NCBI GenBank assembly: GCA_017509605.1
Contig: JAFWPH010000054.1
Coordinates: 1-45,521 of the forward strand
DNA length: 45,521 nucleotides
Origin: Bacteroidaceae bacterium
GTDB lineage: Bacteria; Bacteroidota; Bacteroidia; Bacteroidales; Bacteroidaceae
Direction: 5' to 3'
Shown: piece after piece, positions 1-8,388 of the stretch
How positions within the stretch are numbered: position 1 is the first letter of the stretch
How the letters are laid out: each line of letters begins with the position of its first letter
The notes under the pieces: model-generated
The model's input: only the letters and a program-made list of their open reading frames with translations
Databases searched by the model: none
Told to the model about the DNA's origin: nothing
Position numbers and translations under genes: made by a program

Positions 1-52
1 CATACCTCCGGAACGAACGCTTTTTGACTAGGGGCTTACTTTTATAAAAATC

Positions 53-84
53 ATCCGCAATGCCTGTTTATCGGCACTGCGGAT
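53..84 (-). terminator. Rho-independent terminator of the lipoprotein gene at 99-644
   Basis: An inverted repeat pairs 53-64 with 73-84: seven base pairs, one mismatch, then four base pairs, with an 8-base loop. Read on the minus strand the hairpin is followed by a T-rich run (complement of 41-52). It lies just past the stop of the minus-strand gene ending at 99, which is the position expected of an intrinsic terminator. Confidence 0.7.
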
Positions 85-98
85 ACACTATCTGTCAG

Positions 99-644
99 TT
101 ATTCTTTTTTAGCGGACACCAATAGTTTAGATTCATCTTTTTCGATGCATTTTCTCGCGGCTTCGGAGAGGAGGGCGTTGATGCGGTGGAGTCCTTCGCC
201 GTCGGGTGAGGCGTTGCTGCCGGAGGAATTGATGGTGTCTTTGTTTTCGAAGAGCGCATAGAAATGCCAGGCATAGCCATCGAGAATCCGTCCTCCATTA
301 GGTACTTCCCATGAATAACTGATGCCGTACTCATACATCTTCTCCTCTTCAATGATGCGCTTGGCGGCATCGAGCAGTGTGTCGCTGACCTCGTATGTGG
401 TTTCCACATTATAGTGACGGAACTTAAATGTGGCTCCAGTGCCCTTTTCCTTGCGCTGAAGATTGAAGTCGCCGAACTGCTCAATCCTCATACCAGAATA
501 GTTGTACTCCAACCCAAGTAGTTTGCCTTGGGGCATGGTAGGTTTCTCCTTCTTTGTGTTTTGAGAATCGCCGTCACTGTTATTCTGGCTCTTGCATGCT
601 GTGAAAAGTCCTAACAGGCTCATGATTAAAAGTAGTTTTTTCAT
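99..644 (-). CDS. Small lipoprotein of unknown function
   Basis: About 181 residues starting MKKLLLIMSLLGLFTAC, a typical lipoprotein signal with a lipobox (LFTAC) at residues 13-17, so the mature protein probably starts at Cys17 and sits on a membrane facing the periplasm or surface. The frame stays open to 734, but those 30 extra residues would precede the signal peptide, so the start at 644 is preferred. After a short charged, disordered linker there is a single alpha/beta-looking domain. I recognise no family and no catalytic motif. It is the last gene of a leftward run of three exported proteins and has its own hairpin terminator. Function unknown. Confidence 0.75.
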   Translation of the reverse strand: MKKLLLIMSLLGLFTACKSQNNSDGDSQNTKKEKPTMPQGKLLGLEYNYSGMRIEQFGDFNLQRKEKGTGATFKFRHYNVETTYEVSDTLLDAAKRIIEEEKMYEYGISYSWEVPNGGRILDGYAWHFYALFENKDTINSSGSNASPDGEGLHRINALLSEAARKCIEKDESKLLVSAKKE

Positions 645-773
645 TGTGAGTGATATTTGAGTAGTTGCTGTGATGAGCGACCTTTTCAGGGTCGATAAAT
701 CTATGATTGGTCGCAATCCGAGGGTGCTTCGCACACCTCGGTTGTTGAGAGGAAACGCGCGTTTTGGGGAGCA

Positions 774-1943
774 TTAGGGGGCTTCTTCGCAGAACTCGAA
801 CTTGTGCCACTGCTTGGCTTCTGGCATGAAGAATTCTCCCTCGACATCGAGAATGTCGGTGGTCTCATCGTCGGCTCCGAAGCCCTCGATATCGAGCGAG
901 CGTCCTCCTTCGGCGAAGTTGGGGAGGTCGGAGATGACATAGCTCACATAATCACCTTGCATGATGGTGTGCCAATATCCTCCAGGTAGGTCACGATAGG
1001 TCACCCTCACTGTTGGCAGTTTGTCTTTGCCTTGTGGTGGTAGTTTGTAGCAAGCGAGGCTGTTCTCCACACTTTGTTCGGTAAGTTCGGCGATGGAGTA
1101 CATCTGTCCTTTGAACGGTGTGAGTAGAGTGCTGACTTTGGGGTTCTTGCCTTCACTGAGCCAGAGCACACGGCTACCTGCTCCTGTGAGGTCGATGATG
1201 GTGTAGTAGTTCCATCCAGAAGGGTTGCCGCTTTCTGTTCTGTTGTTGAAACTGTTGGTGAAGTCGTCGATGAGGTTCTTCCCGGGGTGGAACTGTTGTC
1301 CGTCCCAAGTGTATTGATGCGTGATGCGTGGGAATCCGACGTGGTACTCGTAGATTTCGAATGTGGTGCCGTTCATGGGGAGGATCCAGTCTATGGCTTC
1401 GGGTTTGACATCGGGCCTGAAGTCATCGACAGGACTTTTTTCCGCTGTGAGAGTTTCCGTGTCGGGGTTGTAGTCGTACCAGCAGAGTCGGTCCTGGGGG
1501 TCTCCGTGCTGTTGGAAGAGGCTCACGGCGAAGATTCGGTGTCCGTCCTTCTTTTTCCATATCGCGGCCTGCATCTGGTCGCAGTCGGTCATGGAAGCCA
1601 GGTCTGCATATCCGTTCTTACGGTCCACCAGCACTCGCCAGTCATCCTCGTCCTCATACTGTGTGCCATCGGCCAGATTCTCGCCGTGTTTCAGCACCAG
1701 TTCGACGGCTTCGTTGGGCATGGCTTCTTGGAAGGCCTTGAGCAATGTCATGATGTCGGGGGCCTGACCTCCGTCTTTCACCTTGATGGTTTGGGGACCT
1801 CCTTGGATGTTGGCCAAGTTGTTGTTCATTGGGGCTTGGATACTGTCTCCATTCTCCTTCCCATTGTCCTGTTGATTACCTTGACCGCTGCAAGCAGTCA
1901 GCAGGATATACGTTAAAGGTAATAATAATACGATCTTCTTCAT
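774..1943 (-). CDS. Lipoprotein of unknown function (389 aa)
   Basis: The N terminus MKKIVLLLPLTYILLTACSG is a signal peptide with lipobox LTAC and lipidation predicted at Cys18. A Gln/Asn-rich linker follows to about residue 55, then one large domain rich in aromatic and acidic residues. No family was recognised. The gene starts 30 bases after the stop of the secreted-protein gene upstream (1974-3083), so the two are probably cotranscribed. The last residues (KFEFCEEAP) are not a T9SS tail, which fits lipid anchoring rather than T9SS export. Function unknown. Confidence 0.75.
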   Translation of the reverse strand: MKKIVLLLPLTYILLTACSGQGNQQDNGKENGDSIQAPMNNNLANIQGGPQTIKVKDGGQAPDIMTLLKAFQEAMPNEAVELVLKHGENLADGTQYEDEDDWRVLVDRKNGYADLASMTDCDQMQAAIWKKKDGHRIFAVSLFQQHGDPQDRLCWYDYNPDTETLTAEKSPVDDFRPDVKPEAIDWILPMNGTTFEIYEYHVGFPRITHQYTWDGQQFHPGKNLIDDFTNSFNNRTESGNPSGWNYYTIIDLTGAGSRVLWLSEGKNPKVSTLLTPFKGQMYSIAELTEQSVENSLACYKLPPQGKDKLPTVRVTYRDLPGGYWHTIMQGDYVSYVISDLPNFAEGGRSLDIEGFGADDETTDILDVEGEFFMPEAKQWHKFEFCEEAP

Positions 1944-1973
1944 GTTCTTTATTGTTAGGTTATTGGAATGAGG

Positions 1974-3083
1974 TTATTCTTTTCCATTTGCTAAAATATT
2001 GAAGAGTTTCATGTACCGCACGAACGTCTGTTTGGCTTCTGCGCCATTATCCTGCTCCTCGGTGTTAGTCTTTGTCTCGATGCACTTTCCGTTCTCGTCA
2101 AAATAGTAACGCCATTCCATCTTCTCATTCTCTTCCAGGCCCTGGTTATAGGTGAACATCAATCGCTGACTTTCGGGGTCGATCAAGTATTCATTGTAGT
2201 TGTCGAACCCCATGAAGTAGTAGCGGGAAGAGATGAAATAGGCATTGTTGTGGGTATGCTCTCCTGTTTTGAGCTCATCGAACCAACAGTTCAGCACAAA
2301 TGTTGTGGGAGGACAATCGCCTTCCTCTTGGTCATGGATGACGACGACGATATCGCGTGGCAAGTCCGATCTGGTTTCACTGGCTTTTATTTTCTCCTTG
2401 GCTTTGGCGTATGCGCTGCGGATATTGTTCAACCGGTCAGCTTTCGGTGTTGTACTCAGCGTTGCGTTGTTGCCCCTATCCTCCACTTCTTCCTGGTTCA
2501 TAGCAAGGTTGAATTGTTCAATGAAGCTCTGGCATATTTTCACCTCTTCGGTGCCATTCTGATCGGCCTCGGGTTCCACATCGGCCAGATGCTCTTCATT
2601 GCCGCTTTTGTGCTTCTGCTCGATGAGTTTCCCATTGTCGTCGTAGTAGTAGCGTGTTTCAGTGACAAGTCCAGCGTGAGTTTCTGTACGGTTGAAATAA
2701 AAGACCAACTTTCCGCTCTTTGGATTAAGCATCATCTCTGTATAACTGGTATGGCCGACAGCAGACCAATCCCGGATGATAAAGAAAGGCACATTCTTTT
2801 CGTAAAACTGGTCGTCCTTGTATTCGCGTACATGGTCGAAATAGTAGGTTCTCTCATCCTCCTCTGTGTAGCCCTCTTCCTCGAGGACAACATCCCTGTA
2901 GGTTATCGTCATGTCAAGCGCGGGATTACCATGTTTGTCATTTGCGTCCATCCGTTTTTTCGCGTCCGCATACATTTTTCGGATCTCGGCCACACGCTCC
3001 TGACCGGCAATCTGTGCCTTGACAGGCATAGCTCCGATGACAAGGCATACGATAGAAAACAATATTATCATTCTCCTCTTCAT
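1974..3083 (-). CDS. Secreted protein with an internal duplication, function unknown
   Basis: 369 residues with a cleavable signal peptide (about residues 1-23, ending PVKAQ) and no lipobox. The mature part is two copies of one roughly 150-residue unit. Each begins with a helix of the pattern IRxxYAxAKxxxxA, continues through a 'P-S-G/Q-L-F-Y-N' strand pair (NPKSGKLVFYFN and DPESQRLMFTYN) and ends with an aromatic hairpin (TRYYYDDNGKLIE and WRYYFDENGKCIE). The copies have diverged but remain clearly alignable. It is the first gene of a leftward unit of three exported proteins behind a good promoter (3109-3139). No enzyme motif was seen; a periplasmic binding or structural role would be speculation. 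Confidence 0.75.
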   Translation of the reverse strand: MKRRMIILFSIVCLVIGAMPVKAQIAGQERVAEIRKMYADAKKRMDANDKHGNPALDMTITYRDVVLEEEGYTEEDERTYYFDHVREYKDDQFYEKNVPFFIIRDWSAVGHTSYTEMMLNPKSGKLVFYFNRTETHAGLVTETRYYYDDNGKLIEQKHKSGNEEHLADVEPEADQNGTEEVKICQSFIEQFNLAMNQEEVEDRGNNATLSTTPKADRLNNIRSAYAKAKEKIKASETRSDLPRDIVVVIHDQEEGDCPPTTFVLNCWFDELKTGEHTHNNAYFISSRYYFMGFDNYNEYLIDPESQRLMFTYNQGLEENEKMEWRYYFDENGKCIETKTNTEEQDNGAEAKQTFVRYMKLFNILANGKE

Positions 3084-3108
3084 AGTTCAATTAAGTTTGA
3101 TTACCCCA

Positions 3109-3139
3109 CAAAGATAATAAGATTATGTGAACAGACAAA
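3109..3139 (-). promoter_or_regulatory. Bacteroidota-type promoter for the three exported-protein genes
   Basis: On the minus strand there is TTTG (plus 3136-3139), a 19-base spacer, then TATCTTTG (plus 3109-3116). This matches the Bacteroidota primary sigma pattern of TTTG at -33 and TAnnTTTG at -7. Transcription would start near 3102, giving a leader of about 20 bases before the start codon at 3083. Confidence 0.7.
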
Positions 3140-3212
3140 AAATGTCGTTGATTTTTCGCCAATTTACAAGAAAAACATGCGGCTACGGGGAAATGGCTGT
3201 CCAAGCAAGTGG

Positions 3213-4133
3213 TTAGCAGTCGGTTTTATTCTCTGTTGTTCGGAGGATGGTTGTCAGCATCTCCTCTGTGGTCAGGTTGTCGGCATCGAGCCAGATGATT
3301 TCCGGGTCGTGGGCGAACCAAGTCATTTGTTTCTTGGCATAGACGCGTGTGTTTTTCTTGATACGCTCCACTGCCATGTCAAGGGGCCATTCACCGTCAA
3401 TGTACCTGAAGAGTTCCTTGTATCCTACGGTGTTAAGTGAGTTGAGATGCCGTTTGTCATAGACCCGGCGAGCTTCGTCGAGCAGTCCGTCGTTCATCAT
3501 CTGATCAACGCGTCGGTTGATGCGTTCGAACAGCACCTGCCGTTCGCGCTGGAGCCCGAATTTGAGAATCCGGAACGGCCGTTCCTTTTTTGTGTTTTTT
3601 CGGAAAGAGGAGAAGGGAAGCCCCGATGTGTAGTAGATCTCCAGTGCATGAACAATGCGTTTGGGATTCTGCTGGTCAACTGTAGCGTAGTATTGGGGAT
3701 CGATCATGCGTAGTTCGGCTTTCAGCGCATCGAGCCCCTCTGTGGCAAGTCTTTCCTTCAGCATGACTCTGACATCCTCATCCACTGTTGGTATGTCGTC
3801 GATGCCTTTGGTCACCGCATCCACATACATCATGCTGCCTCCTGTGAGCAGCAAGGTGTCGTGGGTCTTGAAGAGCTCCCCTGTCAGTTGCATGACGTCG
3901 GTTTCGTATTGCGCCGCGCTGTAGTATTGTTCCAGCGGCAGCATGCCGATGAAATAATGTCGCACGGCCTGAAGCTCGTCCTTGGTGGGGGCTGCTGTAC
4001 CGATGGGTATGTCGCGGTAGATTTGTCGTGAGTCGGCGGAGATGACAGGAGAAGGCAAGAGCTTAGCCAGTTTGAGGCTAAGCTCTGTTTTACCTACGCC
4101 TGTAGGTCCTATGAGAACGATGAGTGTGTGCAT
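3213..4133 (-). CDS. miaA: tRNA dimethylallyltransferase
   Basis: 306 residues, the normal length. MiaA transfers a dimethylallyl group to N6 of A37 in tRNAs that read codons starting with U, the first step towards ms2i6A. The P-loop GPTGVGKT is at residues 9-16, followed by the family signature [17 protein letters not shown] near residue 34, and a C-terminal region with [15 protein letters not shown]. Its start overlaps the stop of the upstream small protein by one base (TAATG), indicating translational coupling. It is the last gene of the lipid A operon, an arrangement I associate with Bacteroidales. Confidence 0.95.
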   Translation of the reverse strand: MHTLIVLIGPTGVGKTELSLKLAKLLPSPVISADSRQIYRDIPIGTAAPTKDELQAVRHYFIGMLPLEQYYSAAQYETDVMQLTGELFKTHDTLLLTGGSMMYVDAVTKGIDDIPTVDEDVRVMLKERLATEGLDALKAELRMIDPQYYATVDQQNPKRIVHALEIYYTSGLPFSSFRKNTKKERPFRILKFGLQRERQVLFERINRRVDQMMNDGLLDEARRVYDKRHLNSLNTVGYKELFRYIDGEWPLDMAVERIKKNTRVYAKKQMTWFAHDPEIIWLDADNLTTEEMLTTILRTTENKTDC

Positions 4134-4681
4134 TAGGAATCAAATGGGTCGCCTTCGCTGATGTCGAGTCCTTCCTGGTTGATGTCTTCATCGCTGACCA
4201 CGTCATCATACATATCGTCGTCCATGATGTTAGAGCGTATTGACGGGATGTTCAGTTCAAATGTCTCGTCCTCGTCAATGGTCTGTTGTGGTGGGTTGCC
4301 ATGCCGTTTGGTCACCTTAGCTCCTCTCATGGACTTTCCCGTGATGATTTCAGTGAGTTCGATGTAGAGGTGTCGTCTGGCGGCAGGGTCGAAGGTATAG
4401 ACAAGTTGTTGTTTCTCGTCCTCGAGGAAATCGTTCAGGGCTGTGTCCTCCATCACGTAAGCATCCTCGTCGGCTGCTGTGTCGGTTTCCTCGAGTGTGA
4501 TGGTTTGCAGTTTTTTCCAGTTGGATGTGCAGATGGTGAACGATGTGGGTTGGTTGTCCTCGTATCCACAGAGTTCCAGCATTTTCTCATGAAGTGTGAG
4601 GAATGTGTCGTAGGGGTCGATTTGTATCTCGGCCACGAAATCCTCCACTTCGTTGGAGATAATCGTCAGACGGTAAATCAT
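4133..4681 (-). CDS. pRiA4b ORF-3-like (IS1096 TnpR passenger-like) protein
   Basis: 182 residues starting [19 protein letters not shown]. The pattern (YRLxI..E.V..F.aeIqIdp..tF..LHe.i...cGy......sF.....) resembles the plasmid pRiA4b ORF-3 family, which database entries often name 'IS1096 element passenger TnpR'. No transposase is nearby, so that name is misleading. The C-terminal third is strongly acidic. The frame extends upstream to 4738, but that would overlap lpxA, and a strong AGGAGG ribosome site lies just before 4681. Its place between lpxA and miaA suggests a conserved housekeeping role, which is unknown. Confidence 0.7.
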   Translation of the reverse strand: MIYRLTIISNEVEDFVAEIQIDPYDTFLTLHEKMLELCGYEDNQPTSFTICTSNWKKLQTITLEETDTAADEDAYVMEDTALNDFLEDEKQQLVYTFDPAARRHLYIELTEIITGKSMRGAKVTKRHGNPPQQTIDEDETFELNIPSIRSNIMDDDMYDDVVSDEDINQEGLDISEGDPFDS

Positions 4682-4703
4682 AGTTAGACCTCCTTGGCTG
4701 TTT

Positions 4704-5477
4704 TTAGCGTATGATGCCTCGTTTGGAATTCGACACAAAGTCGATGATGTATTGTATCTCCTTGCTCATGGGCACATCGTTCTTGATCCTTTCCATAGCC
4801 TCGTTGACGGTGAGGCTCGACTGATAGACCAGTCGGTAGGCATTGTGGATGTTGTCGATGAGCTCAGGCGAGAACCCGCGACGGCGAAGTCCGATGATGT
4901 TCAGTCCTTCGTATGCGATGGGCTCCTTGCCGCCGATGACATAGGGAGGTATGTCCTTACTGGTACGGCTGCCTCCTTGCACCATGGTATATCCACCGAT
5001 TCGGCAGAATTGGTGCACCAATACCGTTGCGCTGATGATGGCACAGTCATCGACAATCACCTCTCCTCCGAGTTTTGTGGAGTTGCCCATGATGCATCCG
5101 CTTCCGAAGATGCAGTCGTGTGCGATGTGCGCGTTTTCCATCACGAGATTGTTGTTTCCCACGATGGTCTTGCCTTTGGATGCGGTGCCTCGGTTCACGG
5201 TGACGTTCTCACGGAAGATGTTGTTGTCGCCAATCTGGGCTATGGTGTCCTCTCCGTGGAATTTCAGGTCTTGTGGTATGCCTGAGATCACAGCGCCTGG
5301 GAAGAAGGTGTTTCCATTGCCGATTCTGGCTCCATAGTGTATGGAAACGTTGTTCATCAGCACGTTGTTGTCACCGATGACCACGTTTTTGTCGATGAAA
5401 CAGAATGGTCCGATTTCGCAATTCTCACCGATTTGCGCATCTTTGTCGATATAGGCTAAGGGACTGATTTTTGACAT
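4704..5477 (-). CDS. lpxA: UDP-N-acetylglucosamine acyltransferase
   Basis: 257 residues. It catalyses the first step of lipid A synthesis, moving a 3-hydroxyacyl chain from ACP to the 3-OH of UDP-GlcNAc in the cytosol. The N-terminal two thirds are a left-handed beta-helix of hexapeptide repeats (IGENCE, IGPFCF, VIGDNN, RIGNGN and others). The segment NAHIAHDC at 115-122 carries the catalytic His (His120, equivalent to E. coli His125). The C terminus is the usual helical cap. It starts 15 bases after the lpxC-fabZ stop and is in the same operon. Confidence 0.95.
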   Translation of the reverse strand: MSKISPLAYIDKDAQIGENCEIGPFCFIDKNVVIGDNNVLMNNVSIHYGARIGNGNTFFPGAVISGIPQDLKFHGEDTIAQIGDNNIFRENVTVNRGTASKGKTIVGNNNLVMENAHIAHDCIFGSGCIMGNSTKLGGEVIVDDCAIISATVLVHQFCRIGGYTMVQGGSRTSKDIPPYVIGGKEPIAYEGLNIIGLRRRGFSPELIDNIHNAYRLVYQSSLTVNEAMERIKNDVPMSKEIQYIIDFVSNSKRGIIR

Positions 5478-5492
5478 ATACCTGTATGGTTG

Positions 5493-6884
5493 TTAATCGT
5501 TTTTCTTGTTCTGTATGATTCTGGCAGTGAACTCAGCCTCTGTCACCACTTCGTCGCCGACGAACACAAGTCCTTTCATTGAAGACATTCCGTGGCGTAC
5601 GGGTGCCTGGAGTTTCACTTTGAAGATGAGGGTATCGCCAGGCACCACTTTCTTGCGGAACTTGACGTTGTCGATGGCGGTGAAATAGGTTGACCATTCC
5701 TCCGGGTTCTCGAGTGTGTTGAGTACGAGGAGTCCACCGGCCTGTGCCATGGCTTCCACTTGCAGCACGCCAGGCATGACTGGCTCTGTGGGGAAGTGGC
5801 CTTGGAAGAAAGGCTCGTTGATGGTGACGTTTTTCACGCCTACGATGTAGTTGTCGTCAATCTCAATGATTTTGTCCACCAACTGCATGGGGTAGCGGTG
5901 TGGAAGCAGTTCCCGGATACGGTTGATGTCGAGCACTGGCTCTGCGTTCGGGTCATAGACCGGACACTGCACTTCATGCTTTCGGAGATATTTCCTGATT
6001 TCGCGAGCGAACTTATTATTTATGGAATGTCCTGGTTTGATGGCGATGATACGTCCTTTGACGGGTCTTCCCACCAAAGCGAGGTCGCCTATGAGGTCAA
6101 GGAGTTTGTGGCGTGCAGGCTCGTTTGGCCAGGTGAGCGGTCTGTTGTTGAGGTAGCCAAGATGTGTGGCATCCTTGTGTTCTATGCCCATAGTGTCGGC
6201 CAGTGCGTCGAAACGTTCCTGTGTCAGTTCGTTCTCATAGACCACAATGGCGTTGTCGAGGTCGCCTCCCTTAATGAGGTTGGCGTTGAGCAGCGGCTCT
6301 ATCTCCCTAACGAAGACGAAAGTCCTTGCTGATGCTATCTCGGTGCCGAACTCACTGATGGAATTGAGCGTGGCGAACTGGTTGGCCAGCACCTTGGAGT
6401 TGAATGCGATCATCACGTCGATGCAGAAGTGGTCGTCGGGGAGGAACACAAGAGATTCCCCATTAGGACCCTTCACTTCTGTCTTGTGTTGGATGACGAG
6501 GTAGTTCTTGTAGGCGTTCTGTTCTTGCAGCCCCACCTTCTGTATCTCTTTATGGAAGAAATAGGCGCTTCCGTCGAGGATGGGGATTTCAGGACCATTG
6601 GTTTCGATGAGGCAGTTATCGACGCCTGATGCGTACAAGGCCGCCATCAGGTGTTCCACAGTGCTGACTCTCACCTCTCCCTTCTGCAAAACGGTTCCAC
6701 GCTGAGTGTCGGCCACATTCTCTGCCACACAATCAACCACTGGTTGTCCTTCGAGATCCAGTCTCTTGATCTTATAGCCGAAATCTTCAGGAGCGGGCTT
6801 AACAGTTGTGGTGAGCATCAATCCCGTATGGAGGCCTTTGCCCTTTACGGTGAAACTATCCTTCAGTGTCAGTTGCTTCTGCAT
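5493..6884 (-). CDS. lpxC/fabZ: Bifunctional LpxC deacetylase / FabZ 3-hydroxyacyl-ACP dehydratase
   Basis: 463 residues, a fusion typical of Bacteroidota. Residues 1 to about 305 are LpxC, the zinc deacetylase that commits UDP-acyl-GlcNAc to lipid A. Zinc ligands are visible as His78 (STVEHLMAA) and His259/Asp263 (ARHKLLDLIGDLAL), with catalytic His286 (KPGHS). Residues from about 318 are FabZ, a hot-dog-fold dehydratase, with LLPHRYPMQLVD, the active-site His363 in GHFP and Glu377 in VEAMAQAGG. Both active sites look intact, so lipid A deacetylation and 3-hydroxyacyl-ACP dehydration are joined on one chain. The gene follows lpxD by 12 bases. Confidence 0.96.
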   Translation of the reverse strand: MQKQLTLKDSFTVKGKGLHTGLMLTTTVKPAPEDFGYKIKRLDLEGQPVVDCVAENVADTQRGTVLQKGEVRVSTVEHLMAALYASGVDNCLIETNGPEIPILDGSAYFFHKEIQKVGLQEQNAYKNYLVIQHKTEVKGPNGESLVFLPDDHFCIDVMIAFNSKVLANQFATLNSISEFGTEIASARTFVFVREIEPLLNANLIKGGDLDNAIVVYENELTQERFDALADTMGIEHKDATHLGYLNNRPLTWPNEPARHKLLDLIGDLALVGRPVKGRIIAIKPGHSINNKFAREIRKYLRKHEVQCPVYDPNAEPVLDINRIRELLPHRYPMQLVDKIIEIDDNYIVGVKNVTINEPFFQGHFPTEPVMPGVLQVEAMAQAGGLLVLNTLENPEEWSTYFTAIDNVKFRKKVVPGDTLIFKVKLQAPVRHGMSSMKGLVFVGDEVVTEAEFTARIIQNKKND

Positions 6885-6896
6885 AATACGTATGTT

Positions 6897-7952
6897 TCAA
6901 TCTTTGTTTTCTAAATTTGCTTTCAGTTCGTTCAGTTCCCGTCTCAGTTCGTTCAGTTCCTTGAACATCTCAGGCAGGTTCTTGTAAACGGCGCTTGAGC
7001 GTGCGAAGTTCTGGTGCTCAAGGGCAGGGTAGCCCATCACGGTGACGTTGCCCTTCTTGAGCAGACGTCCGCCTGGTAGTCCTGACTGGGCACCTGCAAA
7101 GACACGGTCGCCGAGCACGATGTGTCCCGCTACGCCGACCTGTCCGCCAAGCATACACCATTGTCCCACTTTCGTGCTGCCAGCCACGCCGACTTGCGCT
7201 GACATCACGGTATGGCTTCCTACTTCCACGTTATGGGCTATCTGAACAAGGTTGTCGAGTTTCACACCCTTGTGGATGATGGTCGAACCCATAGTCGAAC
7301 GGTCGATGCAGGTATTGGCCCCTATCTCGACATCATCTTCGATGGTGACGATTCCGATCTGGGGTATCTTCTCATACCCCTCGGCTGTGGGCGCGAACCC
7401 GAAACCGTCGGCACCAATGACGGCACCAGCGTGTATAATGACCCTGTTGCCAATTTTGCATCCTTGATAAACAGTGACATTTGGAAAGAGGGTGCAGCAG
7501 TCTCCAAGAGTGACACCATCTTCAACAACACAACCAGGATACAAACTGCACCCCTTTCCAATCATCACGTTTTCGCCAATATAGACGAATGGTGCCACAT
7601 AGCAGTCTTCACCTAACTGTGCTGAGTCGGCAATAAATGCCTTGTCGCTCAGTCCGGTTTTACGTTGCTTAGTGGATTCGTAAAATGCCAGGAGCTTGGC
7701 AATCGCCTCGTACGCGTTGTCCACCTTGATGAGGGTGGCACTAACTGGTTGCGAAGGCACAAAGCTCTTATTGACCAACACAACAGACGATTTTGTGGTG
7801 TAGAGATACTGTTCGTATTTCATGTCAGCAAGAAACGAAACAGCTCCTTTCACTCCTTCTTCAATCTTAGCGAAGTTGTTGACGACTTCACTGGGGTTGC
7901 CTGCAATCTCGCCATTGACCAATGCGGCTATCTGTTGTGCTGTAAATGCCAT
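6897..7952 (-). CDS. lpxD: UDP-3-O-(3-hydroxyacyl)glucosamine N-acyltransferase
   Basis: 351 residues. LpxD adds the second, N-linked hydroxyacyl chain after LpxC. An N-terminal uridine-binding domain (residues 1 to about 100, [16 protein letters not shown]...) precedes a long hexapeptide beta-helix. The active-site segment [12 protein letters not shown] contains the catalytic His. The C terminus is a Leu/Asn/Glu-rich helix (about 325-351) of the kind that trimerises. It is the first gene of the leftward operon lpxD > lpxC-fabZ > lpxA > pRiA4b-like > miaA. Confidence 0.95.
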   Translation of the reverse strand: MAFTAQQIAALVNGEIAGNPSEVVNNFAKIEEGVKGAVSFLADMKYEQYLYTTKSSVVLVNKSFVPSQPVSATLIKVDNAYEAIAKLLAFYESTKQRKTGLSDKAFIADSAQLGEDCYVAPFVYIGENVMIGKGCSLYPGCVVEDGVTLGDCCTLFPNVTVYQGCKIGNRVIIHAGAVIGADGFGFAPTAEGYEKIPQIGIVTIEDDVEIGANTCIDRSTMGSTIIHKGVKLDNLVQIAHNVEVGSHTVMSAQVGVAGSTKVGQWCMLGGQVGVAGHIVLGDRVFAGAQSGLPGGRLLKKGNVTVMGYPALEHQNFARSSAVYKNLPEMFKELNELRRELNELKANLENKD

Positions 7953-7981
7953 TTTCTTTTTTATTGTTTCAAATGTCAGTG

Positions 7982-7998
7982 CAAATTTAACAAATATA
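7982..7998 (-). promoter_or_regulatory. Possible -7 elements of the lpxD operon promoter
   Basis: Two adjacent minus-strand matches to TAnnTTTG are present: TAAATTTG (plus 7982-7989) and TATATTTG (plus 7991-7998), 30 to 46 bases before the lpxD start. No good TTTG -33 element lies at the right distance, so the assignment is tentative. Confidence 0.4.
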
Positions 7999-8388
7999 AT
8001 CTACACTTCATTGACATTGAATGATTTTTTTTGTTCAATCACATAATTTAACTAGTCAGACAAGGCCTTTTAAGGGCAAATGTTGCACATTTACTTTACT
8101 ATTTGAGTGGTGAAAGCTGAAAGCTCGGTTCTCTTCCACTTTTTCCCGTTCTGAGCCCCAGGGCATAATCATGTTTCTTTTTCTTCCCAGAAGATGAAAT
8201 CTTTCACCGTTTTGTAGTTTTTCCGCAAATACTTTTTTGTTTTTCGTCAGAATTCCTTAAATTTGCCATTCAAAGGGATTGCTATGCGGTCCAACGAGGA
8301 GTTGCAGAAGATTGTTCAATGATGGACCCTTGTCATCCCGTAATCAAGGATTTGAAAAAAATTATTAACTAACAAAACTAATTATACG
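7999..8388. other. Divergent intergenic region between lpxD and the hydrolase block
   Basis: About 390 bases without a credible gene, AT-rich around 8010-8100. Apart from the promoters listed for each side I see only a poly-pyrimidine stretch (about 8130-8190) and no strong hairpin, RNA gene or repeat. Confidence 0.6.
8236..8265 (+). promoter_or_regulatory. Bacteroidota-type promoter of the first GH128-like gene
   Basis: TTTG at 8236-8239, an 18-base spacer, then TAAATTTG at 8258-8265, matching the TTTG / TAnnTTTG pattern. Transcription would start near 8271, giving a leader of about 115 bases before the ATG at 8389. Confidence 0.6.

Noticed and set aside
2250..3440. Long plus-strand open frame opposite the secreted-protein and miaA genes (396 codons)
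   Set aside because: It crosses a promoter and two unrelated minus-strand genes, and lacks any recognisable domain.
4133..4681. Remnant of an insertion sequence, suggested by the 'IS1096 TnpR passenger' family name
   Set aside because: No transposase, inverted repeats or target duplication is present; the gene fits tightly in the lipid A operon.
8221..8250. Possible LytTR-like repeat pair (TTCCGCAAA and TTTCGTCAG, 21 bp apart) near the hydrolase promoter
   Set aside because: Only one copy is a good match and the pair overlaps the promoter itself. Single TTTCGTCA copies also occur elsewhere (for instance 18298-18306 on the other strand and within coding sequence), so chance is likely.
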